Part shown: positions 17,001-25,416 of the stretch, one piece after another
How the letters are laid out: each line of letters opens with the position of its first letter
Position numbering within the stretch: the first letter of the stretch is position 1
Assembly (NCBI RefSeq): GCF_000716535.1
Contig: NZ_JNWV01000020.1
Span: 124,001-188,000 of the forward strand
Direction: 5' to 3'
Source: Streptomyces flaveolus
Lineage (GTDB): Bacteria; Actinomycetota; Actinomycetes; Streptomycetales; Streptomycetaceae
Length of the DNA: 64,000 nucleotides
Position numbers and translations under genes: made by a program
The notes under the pieces: generated by a model
Databases searched by the model: none
What the model was told of the DNA's origin: nothing
What the model saw: only the letters and a program-made list of their open reading frames with translations

Positions 17001-18437
17001 CTGCCCGACGACCGCAGATCGGCGAAGCCGCGGGCGACGACGCTCCTGCCGTGGACCACGGCTCCCTGGGACCCGGAGCTGACCGTCGCCGCCGCGGCCG
17101 GCGGCCATCACCTCGCCACCCACGCCCTCGACCGCCTCACCGGTGTCACCCCCGGTCCGGAGGCGGCCCGGGAGGTGTCCGAGAAGGAGCGGGAGAGCGA
17201 GGAGGGCCACACCGAGGACCGCGTCGGCGATGACAGGGCCCCGGAGACGGGCACGGAGACGAGCACAGAGAAGAACACGGAGCGGGGCACCGGGAAGCGC
17301 CGGAGCAGGGGGCGGCAGGCGCGCAAGCGGCTGCCGTCACCACGCGAAGAGGTCGTCGTACGCGTCCCCGAGGCCCCGGACCTCCTGCTCCCCTGGCTCC
17401 TCGAGGACGCGCGGCTCCGCTCCAGCAGCGACGCCCTCATCGCCTTCGTCCATGCCCACGAGGCACGACAACTGCCCGCCGAGCACACCCGGCAGCTCTC
17501 CCTCATCGCCTCTCACCTGCGGGAACAGAGGAAGGATCCCCTGGCCTGGGCGGCGGCACACCGGCTGACCGCCCGCATGATCAGCCGGGGTCTCACACCG
17601 CTCGGCACCCCCGCCGACGTGGCGGAGCAACTCGACGCGTTGCGCACGAGCGCCGGCGCGCAGACCGCACTGCTGGAGGCGGCGACGCAGGCCATCACCG
17701 CCGACCCCGCTCAGTGGGATCTCTCCGCCGCGCGGACCACCCTGACCCCCGTCCTCGCGGAACTCGTCGCACGTGCCTCGGAGATCGCCGCCACCGTCAC
17801 CCGGCCGCAGAAAGGGCACGACGCCTACATGCTGGCCGGAAACGCCGCCCATCTGCTGAGAGTCCGTCTCGCCGTGCTCGACGCACGCCGGAGACTCGCC
17901 GACGGCAGTCGTGACATCGGGCTGGAGGTCCTCCGCTCCCTCGTCTTCGTGCCAGGGAACCCGTGCGTACCGCGCGGTCATCGCCTCGCGGAGCCGGCCA
18001 ACGTGTGGCCGCACCGGTTCCAGACCATGCCCCGGCTGTGCATCGACCTTCACGAGGCCGGACGTCCCCAGGACGCCGAAGAGCTACTGGGGTCGGCGGT
18101 GGAGGTCGTGACCGCGGGCTCCGGTCCTCACGCCCGCTGGCGACAGTTCGCGTGGAACCCGTGGCGCCCCTACCTGCGTGTCCTCGTCGGCGAGCGTTCC
18201 AACCTCTACGACCTGCTCATCGACTACGGCACCCGCGACCACCAGCTCGGCCGCCACTTGCTGGAAGTCGCCGGACAGGCCCTGAGCAACATCTCGGAGG
18301 AACTGCACCGGCTGCTCACCGATCCGCGGTGGCCCGCCGGACTGCGCGACGCCGCCCGCCGGACCGCGTCGTGGGCCGGTCGGGACGGCGCCAACCTGCG
18401 GTGGGAGACGGTCTACGACGAGATCGAGAAGCGGTGA
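14088..18437 (+). CDS. STAND/NLR-like NTPase, large (about 1449 aa)
   Basis: Large multidomain protein of unknown function. A P-loop GEPGVGKS (residues about 234 to 241) and a Walker B segment RPLVLLLDTADLLL (Asp about 305) mark a STAND/NACHT-like NTPase. RFHHQAIGEYAAGRGL near residue 551 is the FxHQxxxEYxAA signature that ends the winged-helix part of NLR-like proteins. The N-terminus has a possible helix-turn-helix (FGVKSAGTVSSWIAQGG) and a basic stretch. The C-terminal 850 residues are Ala/Leu-rich helical repeats, split by an acidic/basic disordered linker (DNA 17160 to 17345). The start is uncertain: 13995 is also open, without a ribosome site or codon bias. No partner gene is obvious. 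A sensor for phage or stress signals is inference from the family. Confidence 0.85.
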   Translation: MTASSRFSKAPGVEELAREEQRWHPAGPGRQISWPQDTDGWGEDRLWILNALKHWMWGVAHGYEGRRMLAGDLRPVFGVKSAGTVSSWIAQGGVRGDEGLKYCETVRERAGCTASCESGYGDLAELRKRYARARHHSEEQKRAARQRSRRRTVVPAPLKLTPREIDRRLSVLAEAREGALRSLETVTVNQFGPAGDRVTLAQVRVERTAERQMLKHIERQLNGAAAGQAAALVGEPGVGKSCSLWGVHRTLSRREDICLVLLSATSLLAGPGGPADLRPHELPALLHEHRGRTSGVRRPLVLLLDTADLLLHQPETANDFVELITDLRSAGTAVALACRRGEAGLLKQSWDTARGPGAYASLLSDILLDLYDTGTDDDRRGGWAPGSELARAVDAYAKAYAPRRTEGSLPQMRRALADASARGLPLGELIRHPLHLRMVFDLYAPEGPSGSDLDVAGLFHDFWVRRVDRDMRHSTPAPGTEPGEQTMPLGPVAAEIGLVTLREGTIELRQEAVRDLVASRLGLSGQEAAHSIGVLRRRGVLSEPFAGRLRFHHQAIGEYAAGRGLADSPAGLDAAVRRIAEHPQDLYLAEAARHAFHHSDRTRAHRATHWYPLLAPLARASSPVARETFLRILAGLGHAPATALEHAGPLVEDADDGRLLAAHYLARLKATGRPAEHIWPTMLKRIWAVADGPQRREVLRILTVLLRQQRATAAAFLHGLPAQDLPRCTPAPQLTTLMRHLHEAGEAVPDGSRRATAASPKHPVAAMIEAMLDDGFVRLGAPLEHALATLAELGATWPDRYGDLCRGVPARVAAIPGKVPKDVDKIIALAAACWAAVQVHEGTADTLRALRACLSELADGALPVAPHPVVLHGVAKTLCDPGVRIAPPALREALALAAASAPAGDTRKVIARYFLRPLLMAGEAPAGRAAREWCRAQTSHERVGQVPQPPATTLVLTALAQRMPAAVVAASLPDDRRSAKPRATTLLPWTTAPWDPELTVAAAAGGHHLATHALDRLTGVTPGPEAAREVSEKERESEEGHTEDRVGDDRAPETGTETSTEKNTERGTGKRRSRGRQARKRLPSPREEVVVRVPEAPDLLLPWLLEDARLRSSSDALIAFVHAHEARQLPAEHTRQLSLIASHLREQRKDPLAWAAAHRLTARMISRGLTPLGTPADVAEQLDALRTSAGAQTALLEAATQAITADPAQWDLSAARTTLTPVLAELVARASEIAATVTRPQKGHDAYMLAGNAAHLLRVRLAVLDARRRLADGSRDIGLEVLRSLVFVPGNPCVPRGHRLAEPANVWPHRFQTMPRLCIDLHEAGRPQDAEELLGSAVEVVTAGSGPHARWRQFAWNPWRPYLRVLVGERSNLYDLLIDYGTRDHQLGRHLLEVAGQALSNISEELHRLLTDPRWPAGLRDAARRTASWAGRDGANLRWETVYDEIEKR

Positions 18438-18486
18438 ACACGAGCGCGGGACCATGCCGACCGGCAGGGCATCCACCACCGGTGCA

Positions 18487-18507
18487 CATACCCTACGGGG
18501 GTATAGT
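18487..18507 (+). promoter_or_regulatory. CsoR-type copper operator with -10 box
   Basis: The pseudo-palindrome ataccctacgggggtat fits the known CsoR pattern TACCC-N-GGGGTA. It overlaps a good -10 box, tatagt (18502 to 18507), in front of the copper chaperone gene, so Cu(I)-relieved repression is likely. No csoR gene is in the window. Confidence 0.8.
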
Positions 18508-18579
18508 GTTCGATTGTGAGGGGCGCGAAATCCGGCCCCTCCCGCGGATCGACCCACGCTCACACACGAGGAAGAAGCC

Positions 18580-18876
18580 ATGACGGATCAGACGAACTCC
18601 GGCTCCTCCTGCTGCGGCTCCTGCGGCACCGGCGCGGCGACCGACGTCCAGGTCCACGGCGTCGGCGTCACGACCACGTACAAGGTCTCCGGTATGACCT
18701 GCGGTCACTGCGAGACCGCCGTCTCGAAGGAGATATCCGCCCTGGACGGCGTCACCGCGGTCACGGCCGTCGCCGAGACCGGCGAGGTCAAGGTCACGTC
18801 CACGGCCCCGCTCGACCAGGAGGCCGTCCGCGCCGCCGTGGACGAGGCCGGTTACGAGCTCGTCGGCCGGGACTGA
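18580..18876 (+). CDS. copZ: CopZ-like copper chaperone, HMA domain (98 aa)
   Basis: Cytoplasmic Cu(I) chaperone that hands copper to the export ATPase. The heavy-metal-associated domain reads [15 protein letters not shown], with the CxxC ligand pair intact, and ends [11 protein letters not shown]. The N-terminal 30 residues carry an additional Cys cluster ([10 protein letters not shown]) that could bind another copper ion; it is unusual compared with plain 68-residue CopZ. GAGGAAG precedes the ATG at 18580. It is the first gene after the CsoR-type operator and forms an operon with the ATPase gene 110 bp downstream. Confidence 0.93.
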   Translation: MTDQTNSGSSCCGSCGTGAATDVQVHGVGVTTTYKVSGMTCGHCETAVSKEISALDGVTAVTAVAETGEVKVTSTAPLDQEAVRAAVDEAGYELVGRD

Positions 18877-18986
18877 CGGCTCCCGCGGGGTTCCGACCCG
18901 GTGCGCCGCTCATTCGCTCCCGCGTCGGGACGTACCGCTCCGCTGATACGGACGCCGTACGCCCCGGCCTACACCAGGAGATTCGC

Positions 18987-20870
18987 ATGACCAGCACGGC
19001 TCCCGAGAAGACGCTCAGCAGTCCGACGCCCTCGCCCCCCTCCGAGGTGGAGCTCTCCATCGGCGGTATGACGTGCGCCTCGTGCGCCGCCCGGGTGGAG
19101 AAGAAGCTCAACCGGATGGACGGCGTCACGGCGACCGTGAACTTCGCCACCGAGAAGGCCAAGGTCACCTACGGCCCGGACGTCGAGGTCGCCGACCTCA
19201 TCGCGACCGTCGTGAAGACCGGCTACACCGCCGAGGAGCCTCCTCCTCCGGCGGTCGCGAAGACGCTGGGCGCCGCCGAGACCCCCGCCGCGCCGGACGG
19301 TGAACTTCTCTCCCTGCGCCAGCGCCTGTTCGTGTCGCTGGCACTGTCCGTGCCCGTCGTCCTGATGGCGATGGTCCCGGCCCTGCAGTTCGACAACTGG
19401 CAGTGGCTCTCGCTCACCCTCGCCTCCCCTGTCGTGGTCTGGGGCGCCTTCCCCTTCCACAAGGCGGCCTTCACCAACGCCCGACACGGTGCCGCCACCA
19501 TGGACACGCTCGTATCCATCGGCACACTCGCGACCCTCGGCTGGTCCTTGTGGGCGCTGTTCTTCGGGCACGCCGGTATGCCGGGCATGCGGCACGGTTT
19601 CGAGTTCACGGTCTCCCGCACGGACGGCTCCTCCTCCATCTACCTGGAGGCCGCGGCCGGAGTGACCGCCTTCATCCTGGCCGGCCGCTACCTGGAGGCG
19701 AAGTCCAAGCGCAAGGCGGGCGCGGCCCTGCGGGCCCTGATCGAGCTGGGCGCGAAGGACGTCTCCGTGCTGCGCGGCGGCAAGGAGGTCCGCGTCCCCG
19801 TCGCACAGCTGGCGGTCGGCGACCGGTTCGTCGTCCGGCCCGGCGAGAAGATCGCCACCGACGGCACGGTGGTCGAGGGCTCCTCCGCGGTGGACGCCTC
19901 CATGCTCACCGGTGAGTCCGTCCCGGTGGACGTGACCGTCGGTGACGCGGTCACCGGCGCCACCGTCAACGCGGGCGGCCGGCTGGTCGTCGAGGCGACC
20001 CGCGTCGGCGCCGACACCCAGCTCGCCCGGATGGCCAGGCTCGTCGAGGACGCGCAGAACGGCAAGGCGGCCGTGCAGCGCCTCGCCGACCGGATCTCCG
20101 CCGTCTTCGTGCCGGTGGTGATCCTGATCGCCCTCGGCACGCTGGCGACGTGGCTCCTCGTCACCGGCGACGCCACCGCCGCGTTCACGGCCGCCGTCGC
20201 CGTCCTGATCATCGCCTGCCCGTGCGCGCTGGGCCTGGCCACCCCGACCGCGCTGATGGTCGGCACCGGGCGCGGCGCCCAGCTCGGCGCGGTCGCGGTC
20301 GCCTGGGACGGGCAGGCGCGCGGTGTGCTCACCGTGGCCGACGCCGTCAAGGAGACGAGCGCTGAGGCCGTCGCCGAACTCCGTCGGCTGGGGCTCACGC
20401 CCGTACTGCTGACCGGCGACAACACGCGCGTCGCGGAGTCGGTCGCGCGCTCCGTCGGCATCGAGGAGGTGATCGCGGAGGTCCTGCCCCAGGACAAGGT
20501 CGACGTGGTCAGGCGGCTCCAGTCCGAGGGACGCACGGTCGCGATGGTCGGGGACGGGGTCAACGACGCGGCCGCCCTCGCCACCGCCGATCTCGGCCTC
20601 GCCATGGGCACCGGCACCGACGCGGCGATCGAGGCCGGCGACCTCACGCTGGTACGCGGTGACCTGCGGGTGGCGGCCGACGCCATCCGCCTGTCCCGCA
20701 GGACGCTCGCCACCATCAAGGGCAACCTCTTCTGGGCCTTCGGCTACAACGTCGCCGCCCTGCCCCTGGCCGCGTTCGGCATGCTCAACCCGATGATCGC
20801 GGGAGCGGCGATGGCCTTCTCGTCGGTCTTCGTCGTCACCAACAGCCTCCGGCTGCGCGCCTTCACGTAG
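18987..20870 (+). CDS. copA: CopA-type P1B copper ATPase lacking its phosphorylation segment (627 aa)
   Basis: Cu(I)-exporting P-type ATPase by family. An N-terminal HMA domain ([14 protein letters not shown]), membrane helices, the actuator motif MLTGESVPV (near residue 307), the transmembrane CPC ([15 protein letters not shown], near 410), GDGVND and the final helices are present. Directly after [10 protein letters not shown] (near 434) the frame jumps to [20 protein letters not shown]. The DKTGT aspartyl-phosphate motif and the nucleotide-binding SEHP region, roughly 110 to 125 residues, are gone without a frameshift. As written the pump cannot form its phospho-intermediate. AGGAGA precedes the ATG. 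Either a true in-frame deletion or an assembly error. Confidence 0.88.
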   Translation: MTSTAPEKTLSSPTPSPPSEVELSIGGMTCASCAARVEKKLNRMDGVTATVNFATEKAKVTYGPDVEVADLIATVVKTGYTAEEPPPPAVAKTLGAAETPAAPDGELLSLRQRLFVSLALSVPVVLMAMVPALQFDNWQWLSLTLASPVVVWGAFPFHKAAFTNARHGAATMDTLVSIGTLATLGWSLWALFFGHAGMPGMRHGFEFTVSRTDGSSSIYLEAAAGVTAFILAGRYLEAKSKRKAGAALRALIELGAKDVSVLRGGKEVRVPVAQLAVGDRFVVRPGEKIATDGTVVEGSSAVDASMLTGESVPVDVTVGDAVTGATVNAGGRLVVEATRVGADTQLARMARLVEDAQNGKAAVQRLADRISAVFVPVVILIALGTLATWLLVTGDATAAFTAAVAVLIIACPCALGLATPTALMVGTGRGAQLGAVAVAWDGQARGVLTVADAVKETSAEAVAELRRLGLTPVLLTGDNTRVAESVARSVGIEEVIAEVLPQDKVDVVRRLQSEGRTVAMVGDGVNDAAALATADLGLAMGTGTDAAIEAGDLTLVRGDLRVAADAIRLSRRTLATIKGNLFWAFGYNVAALPLAAFGMLNPMIAGAAMAFSSVFVVTNSLRLRAFT

Positions 20871-20895
20871 CCGCCGGCCCGACGAGATGCGCACG

Positions 20896-20924
20896 AGGCG
20901 CCCGGTCCGGACGACCGGGCGCCT
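20896..20924 (+). terminator. Terminator after copA
   Basis: Perfect 12-bp stem aggcgcccggtc/gaccgggcgcct with a 5-base loop, 25 bases after the ATPase stop. Confidence 0.85.
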
Positions 20925-21007
20925 TGTGGCAAGGGGAGACAGCCGGGCCCTGACGGCCTCGGGAGTCCGCCCGGCGCCGACGGCACCCCCCGGCGGTGCG
21001 ACGGAGG

Positions 21008-21466
21008 TCAGCCGCCGACGTGGTACCGGCTGGTGATCGCGACGCGGTTGAAGGCGTTCATCACGGTCGCCAGCCACGCGATCGCCGAGACCTGGTCGGC
21101 GGTGAGGACGGCCGCGGCGGCGTCGTAGTCCTCGTCGCTGACGTGTCCGTCCGGCACGCGTGTGATCGCCTCGGTCAGGCGGAGGGCGGCGCGGTCGGTC
21201 TCGGAGAAGTAGCCGGTCTCCGCCCATGCGGGCAGCACGGCGATCCGGTCGGGGTTCTCGCCCTTCCTGAGGGCGTCGCGGGTGTGCATGCGCAGGCAGA
21301 ACGCGCAGCCGTTGATCTGGGAGGTGCGGATCCTCAGCAGTTCGACCAGGAGGGGGTCGAGGCCCGCTGCGGCGGCGGCCTCTCCCACCTCCGACGACAG
21401 GGCGATGAGGGTCTTGTAGGCGGCAGGGTGCTGCTCGCCGATGTTGACGCGCTGGGTGTCGGTCAT
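21008..21466 (-). CDS. Carboxymuconolactone decarboxylase/AhpD-like protein (152 aa)
   Basis: Alkylhydroperoxidase-like helical protein. The redox/proton-relay motif INGCAFCLRMHTRDALRKG has the CxxC and the following His of AhpD. Full length for the family (about 150 residues). Start MTDTQRVNIG. It follows a cupin lipoprotein and a quinone oxidoreductase on the same strand, next to an ECF41 sigma factor. From published work on ECF41 sigma factors, this class of enzyme (carboxymuconolactone decarboxylase, oxidoreductase or epimerase) is their usual genomic partner and target, so expression is probably driven by that sigma factor. Substrate unknown. Confidence 0.92.
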   Translation of the reverse strand: MTDTQRVNIGEQHPAAYKTLIALSSEVGEAAAAAGLDPLLVELLRIRTSQINGCAFCLRMHTRDALRKGENPDRIAVLPAWAETGYFSETDRAALRLTEAITRVPDGHVSDEDYDAAAAVLTADQVSAIAWLATVMNAFNRVAITSRYHVGG

Positions 21467-21517
21467 GTCGTCCTTCGCTTCTTTCGTGTGGTGCGTGCCC
21501 CGCCCTCCGGGGGGCGG

Positions 21518-22000
21518 CTATGACGCGGGGTCGTCGATCTTGAGCTTGTCTCCGGTGTTGGAGACGAAGACGACCAGGAGCTTGGCCCGCTCGGTCGGGC
21601 TGGTGTTCTCGGTGAGGACGTGGTGGGCACCCGGCTCCTCGACCCAGTTCTCGCCCTGGTGGTAGGTGCGCACGGGCTTGTCGTCGAGCCGGCTGCGCAC
21701 GGTGCCTTCGAGGACGTAGGCGTAGACGAACGCCTGGCCGTGCCGGTGCGGCATCGCGCGTGCGTTGGGCGGGAAGTCGACGATCACCGAGGTGAACGTC
21801 TTCCCCTTCACGTTCGGAAGTGCCTGCTGGAGCAGCGGCTTGAGGGTTTCGGCGGGGTGCGTCGACGCCATGGCCGCGGGCGATGCCACGGCCTCGGTCG
21901 GCCTCTGGGCGGCTGCGGGCTGGTCGGAGGTCGAGCAGGCGGTGGCCGCGCCCAGCGTGGCGACGGCCAGCAAGCCGCCGGCGATCCGCATTCCGATCAT
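21518..22000 (-). CDS. Cupin-domain lipoprotein (160 aa)
   Basis: Predicted exported lipoprotein with one cupin barrel. The N-terminus MIGMRIAGGLLAVATLGAAT is a signal sequence ending at a lipobox-like Cys (AATAC). Cupin motif 1 is MPHRHGQAFVYAYVLEG, giving metal-binding His residues, and motif 2 contains EEPGAHHVLTENT. CAGGAGACCGATC precedes the ATG at 22000. It overlaps the oxidoreductase stop by 4 bases (ATGA), so the two are translationally coupled. It probably senses or modifies a small molecule outside the membrane. Metal and substrate cannot be told from sequence. Confidence 0.9.
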   Translation of the reverse strand: MIGMRIAGGLLAVATLGAATACSTSDQPAAAQRPTEAVASPAAMASTHPAETLKPLLQQALPNVKGKTFTSVIVDFPPNARAMPHRHGQAFVYAYVLEGTVRSRLDDKPVRTYHQGENWVEEPGAHHVLTENTSPTERAKLLVVFVSNTGDKLKIDDPAS

Positions 22001-22935
22001 GATCGGTCTCCTGTTCGGTCTTCCGTGACGCGGATGATCGTTCTGCCCGGGGTGCGCGTGCCGGGGGCGAACGCGGAGGGTGCTTCGGCGAGCGGCCGCA
22101 CGGCACCGACGAGCGGCTTGAGCCGGCCGTCCCTCAGCCGCGCGGCGAGCTCGGTGAGCCGGGCGCGGTCGGGTTCGACGACGAAGAAGACCGCCCGCCC
22201 GTCCTTGGGCCGGACCTTGGGCGGCATGGCGATGGAGACGAGGGTGCCGCCGGGGCGGACCAGGGCGGCCGAGCGGTCGAGGATGTCGCCGCCGATCACG
22301 TCGAACACGACGTCGGCCTCGCCGGCCTCCTCCAGCTTCTCGGTCTCCAGGTCGATGAAGGTGTCGACGCCCAGGGCGAGGGCCCTGTCCCGGGCGGAGG
22401 TCCGGCCGGTGCCGATGACGCGGGCGCCGGCCTCGTGGGCGAGCTGCACCGCGATCGAGCCGACGCCGCCCGCGGCACCGTGGATGAGGACGGTCTGGCC
22501 GGTGGTGAGACGGCCGTGGTCGAACAGCCCCTGCCAGGCGGTGAGCCCGGAGATCGGCAGTGCGGCGGCCAGGGTGTGGTCGATGCCCGCCGGCAGCGGG
22601 GCGAGGTTGCGGGCCTCCACCGCGGTGTACTCGGCGAGCGTGCCGTCACGGGTCCAGTCGGCCAGGCCGAACACCCGCTGTCCGACGCTCAGGCCGGTGG
22701 TGCCGTACCCCAGCTCCACGACGACACCCGAGAGTTCGTGTCCGGGCACGCTGGGCGTCCGGTCGCGGCCGGCGCGATCGGTCCACGTGGCGGGCCAGTC
22801 CAGCTCTCCGGGGGTGAAGCCCGCGGCGTGCACCCGCACGATGACGTCGTTCTCGGCCGCATGCGGGTAGGGGATGTCCGCCAGGGACATCCCGGCGACC
22901 CCGGCGTCACGGTCTCGAACTGTGATGGCTTGCAT
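21997..22935 (-). CDS. NADP-dependent quinone-type oxidoreductase, MDR family (312 aa)
   Basis: Zinc-independent medium-chain dehydrogenase/reductase. The GroES-like part has GFTPGELDW and VPGHELSGVV. The Rossmann part has the nucleotide-binding HGAAGGVGSIAVQLA. The structural zinc cysteines are absent, as in quinone oxidoreductases. Start MQAITVRDRD at 22935 with AAGGA seven bases upstream. First gene of a three-gene operon with the cupin and AhpD-like genes. A likely role is reducing quinones or enones during oxidative or electrophile stress, under the nearby ECF41 sigma factor; the latter is inferred from context. Confidence 0.92.
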   Translation of the reverse strand: MQAITVRDRDAGVAGMSLADIPYPHAAENDVIVRVHAAGFTPGELDWPATWTDRAGRDRTPSVPGHELSGVVVELGYGTTGLSVGQRVFGLADWTRDGTLAEYTAVEARNLAPLPAGIDHTLAAALPISGLTAWQGLFDHGRLTTGQTVLIHGAAGGVGSIAVQLAHEAGARVIGTGRTSARDRALALGVDTFIDLETEKLEEAGEADVVFDVIGGDILDRSAALVRPGGTLVSIAMPPKVRPKDGRAVFFVVEPDRARLTELAARLRDGRLKPLVGAVRPLAEAPSAFAPGTRTPGRTIIRVTEDRTGDRS

Positions 22936-22954
22936 ACAGGTCCTTACTGGGAGG

Positions 22955-22982
22955 GGCGACCCGAGCGCGCGGCCCGGTCACA
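22955..22982 (-). promoter_or_regulatory. Candidate ECF41-type promoter
   Basis: On the minus strand TGTGACC is followed about 16 bases later by GGTCG, 20 bases before the oxidoreductase start codon. This approximates the published ECF41 promoter (TGTCACA, spacer of about 16, CGTC) with mismatches. A tentative match from memory. Confidence 0.35.
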
Positions 22983-23099
22983 TTCAGGGCCGGCGGCGGC
23001 TCGTCGTCGGGAAGACGCAGCAGGTGGATGTATGCCGTTCCGCATGATCGATCTCACCTGCCGGCGCGTTCCTCCGTCGCCCGTCTTGCGTACTACTCG

Positions 23100-24026
23100 T
23101 CAGGGAGACGAGGCAGCACCTCCGGGTGTGACAGCCCGGACGCGCACGAGTTTCTCCGGGTTGATGACCCGGCGGTACGCGGTGATCAGACCGTCCGTGA
23201 TCTGGACCGTGTCGACGGAGTAGACCCGGCCTGCCCGGTGGAACACGAGGGCCGGCTCACCGCCGACCTCGGCGAAGTCGATGCGGTCCGGGTGCCACTG
23301 GCGCCCCGTGCGCACCATGACCTCGGCGACGCGCTGGCCGCCGTGTATGAGCTTGCGTGCCGCGGGGACCTTGCCGCCTCCGTCGGTGACGTAGACCGCG
23401 TCCGGATGAAGGAGCCTGACCAGGCCGGCCAGGTCCCCGGCCTCGTAGGCGGCGCGGAAGACCGTGAGGATGCGTTGGCGCTCCGTCTTCGACGCCTGCG
23501 GCGTGGACTGCCTCGCTCTGGCCACCCGCCGTCGTGCCCGCGAGGCGAGCTGCCGGGCACCCGGCGCGGAGACGCCCAGGACGTCGGCGATCCGGCCGAA
23601 CTCGAGGCCGAAGACATCGTGCAGGACGAGGGCCACCCGCTCCGGCGGGCTCAGCTCTTCCATGATCAGGAGCATGGCGGAACTGACGGACTCGTCGACG
23701 AGGACCGGCTGTGCCGCGTCCGCCCCTGTCAGCAGCGGCTCTGGCAACCACGGCCCGACGTAGGTCTCCCGGCGGAAACGGGCGCTCTTGAGGATGTCGT
23801 ACGACCGTCGCGCGGCCACCGTCACCAGCCAGGCCCGCAGATCGCCGATGTCCCGCAGATCGGCTCCGGCCGCCCGCAGCCACACGTCCTGGGCGACGTC
23901 TTCGGCGTCGGCGACACTCCCCAGCAGCCGGTAGGCCACACCGAAGACCGCGGGCTGGTGCCTCTCCCATTCGGCTGCGAGCGGGTCCTCCTGCTCGGAC
24001 CGTCCGGGCTCGTGCCGGTCACCCAT
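23100..24026 (-). CDS. ECF41-family RNA polymerase sigma factor (308 aa)
   Basis: Extracytoplasmic-function sigma factor with a SnoaL-like C-terminal regulatory domain. Region 2 is FGVAYRLLGSVADAEDVAQDVWLRA and region 4 is ERVALVLHDVFGLEFGRIADVLGVS. The extension carries YVTDGGGKVPAARK and INPEKLVRV, matching the DGGGK and NPxKL signatures that define ECF41. In this group the extension acts as a built-in anti-sigma switch instead of a separate anti-sigma factor, and none is present here. It is transcribed in the same direction as the AhpD/cupin/oxidoreductase operon, its expected target. Confidence 0.94.
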   Translation of the reverse strand: MGDRHEPGRSEQEDPLAAEWERHQPAVFGVAYRLLGSVADAEDVAQDVWLRAAGADLRDIGDLRAWLVTVAARRSYDILKSARFRRETYVGPWLPEPLLTGADAAQPVLVDESVSSAMLLIMEELSPPERVALVLHDVFGLEFGRIADVLGVSAPGARQLASRARRRVARARQSTPQASKTERQRILTVFRAAYEAGDLAGLVRLLHPDAVYVTDGGGKVPAARKLIHGGQRVAEVMVRTGRQWHPDRIDFAEVGGEPALVFHRAGRVYSVDTVQITDGLITAYRRVINPEKLVRVRAVTPGGAASSP

Positions 24027-24273
24027 GCGACGTGGCTCGGGTGACCGCCGCCGTTCCGGGAATCCCGACCCCCACGATGATCTCGCTCATGACCTCTGAA
24101 ACTTCCGGTATCAGTGCGCTACGACCGGACGGTGCGTCCGTCTTCCACGGTGCCGGTCACCCGGTGTCCGGCACCGCCTCGGTCCGGCCATGAGTCACCC
24201 GTATCCGGACAGGCGGGCAGCGGGGTGCGGGGCTACGCCGCGCACCGGGTCGGCGGTGCGACGGCGTGGCCGG

Positions 24274-25101
24274 TCAGCCCCGGACGAATTCCAGCAGGTC
24301 GGCGTCGAACCGTTCCGCGAACTCGGGGACCATCGACAACCCGTGCGGAGCACCTGGGTAGACCTTGAGGATCGCGTCCTTGACGATCTTCGACGACTTG
24401 TTGGCGGATGCCACGATGGGGACGATCTGGTCGTCGTCGCCGTGGATGATCAGCGTGGGAACGTCGAACTTCTGGAGATCCTCGGTGAGGTCGGTCTCGG
24501 AGAAGGCCTTGACGCAGTCGTGGGCGCCCTTGATGCCCACGGACATGCTCCAGAGCCAGAACTGGTCGCGGGTCCCCTGCGAGACGGTCGATCCCTCGCG
24601 GTTGGCGCCGTAGAAGGGAGCGCTGAGGTCCTCGTAGTACTGGGAGCGGTCCGTCAGCACACCGTTGCGGATCTCGTCGAAGACGTCGACCGGCAGCCCC
24701 TCGGGGTTCGCCTCCGTCTTGAGCATCAACGGGGGGATCGCCCCGAGCAGGACCGCCTTGGCGACACGGTCCGATCCGTGCCGGCCGATGTAGCGGGTGA
24801 CCTCTCCCCCACCGGTCGAGTGACCGACCAGGATGGCGTCGCGGAGGTCGAGGGTCTCGATCACCGAGGCCAGATCGTCGGCGTACGTGTCGAGGTCGTT
24901 GCCCTGCCAGGGCTGGCCCGAGCGTCCGCCCCCGCGCCGGTCGTGGGCGATGGCCCGGAAGCCGTTGTCCGCCATCAGCTTCAGCTGCGGATCCCACGCG
25001 TCCGCGGTCAGTGGCCAGCCGTGGGAGAAGACCACCGGTTGGCCCGACCCCCAGTCCTTGAAATAGATCTGTGTGCCGTCCTTGGCAGTGGCGAAGGCCA
25101 T
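24274..25101 (-). CDS. Non-heme chloroperoxidase-like alpha/beta hydrolase (275 aa)
   Basis: Cofactor-free haloperoxidase/esterase family. N-terminus [20 protein letters not shown] and oxyanion segment [15 protein letters not shown] are typical. The nucleophile elbow is VGHSTGGGE, the acid lies in [11 protein letters not shown], and the catalytic His is in [11 protein letters not shown]. Full length. GGAGGGGCGCTC precedes the ATG at 25101. Real substrates are usually esters or lactones; halogenation is often a laboratory activity. It lies downstream of a divergent phosphatase gene; no operon partner. Confidence 0.93.
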   Translation of the reverse strand: MAFATAKDGTQIYFKDWGSGQPVVFSHGWPLTADAWDPQLKLMADNGFRAIAHDRRGGGRSGQPWQGNDLDTYADDLASVIETLDLRDAILVGHSTGGGEVTRYIGRHGSDRVAKAVLLGAIPPLMLKTEANPEGLPVDVFDEIRNGVLTDRSQYYEDLSAPFYGANREGSTVSQGTRDQFWLWSMSVGIKGAHDCVKAFSETDLTEDLQKFDVPTLIIHGDDDQIVPIVASANKSSKIVKDAILKVYPGAPHGLSMVPEFAERFDADLLEFVRG

Positions 25102-25416
25102 GAGCGCCCCTCCAGCCCTGTTCGGAATGCGCGTGCATGAGGGTTCGGTGCCCGAGCCGCAGGGGGCGTGTCACGCCGCGGGGGACGACGGACGGGCCCG
25201 CGCAGGAAGGCGGCCGATGAGCACGTCAGTGGGTCCCACGCTACTAGGGAGCCCCCGCTTCAGCGCGCCGGGCGGTCCGCGGCGCAGCCCCATGCTCTTG
25301 TCCGGAGGCCGCCGTTGTCACCAGGCGCCGGCGGCCTCTCGCCTCTCGCGGTCACAGGAATCCGCTGCTCCGCCCTGCCGTGGCAGGTACCGCCGCACGC
25401 GCGGCATAGTTGCAGT
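25102..25416. promoter_or_regulatory. Divergent promoter region
   Basis: Shared upstream region of the hydrolase (leftward) and the phosphatase (rightward). For the phosphatase, catagt at 25405 to 25410 lies seven bases before its ATG, the spacing of a leaderless transcript. This fits the lack of a ribosome site. Confidence 0.45.

Noticed and set aside
18969-22106. 1045-codon minus frame across copA and the AhpD/cupin genes
   Set aside because: Antisense shadow caused by GC bias; it crosses a terminator and three supported genes.
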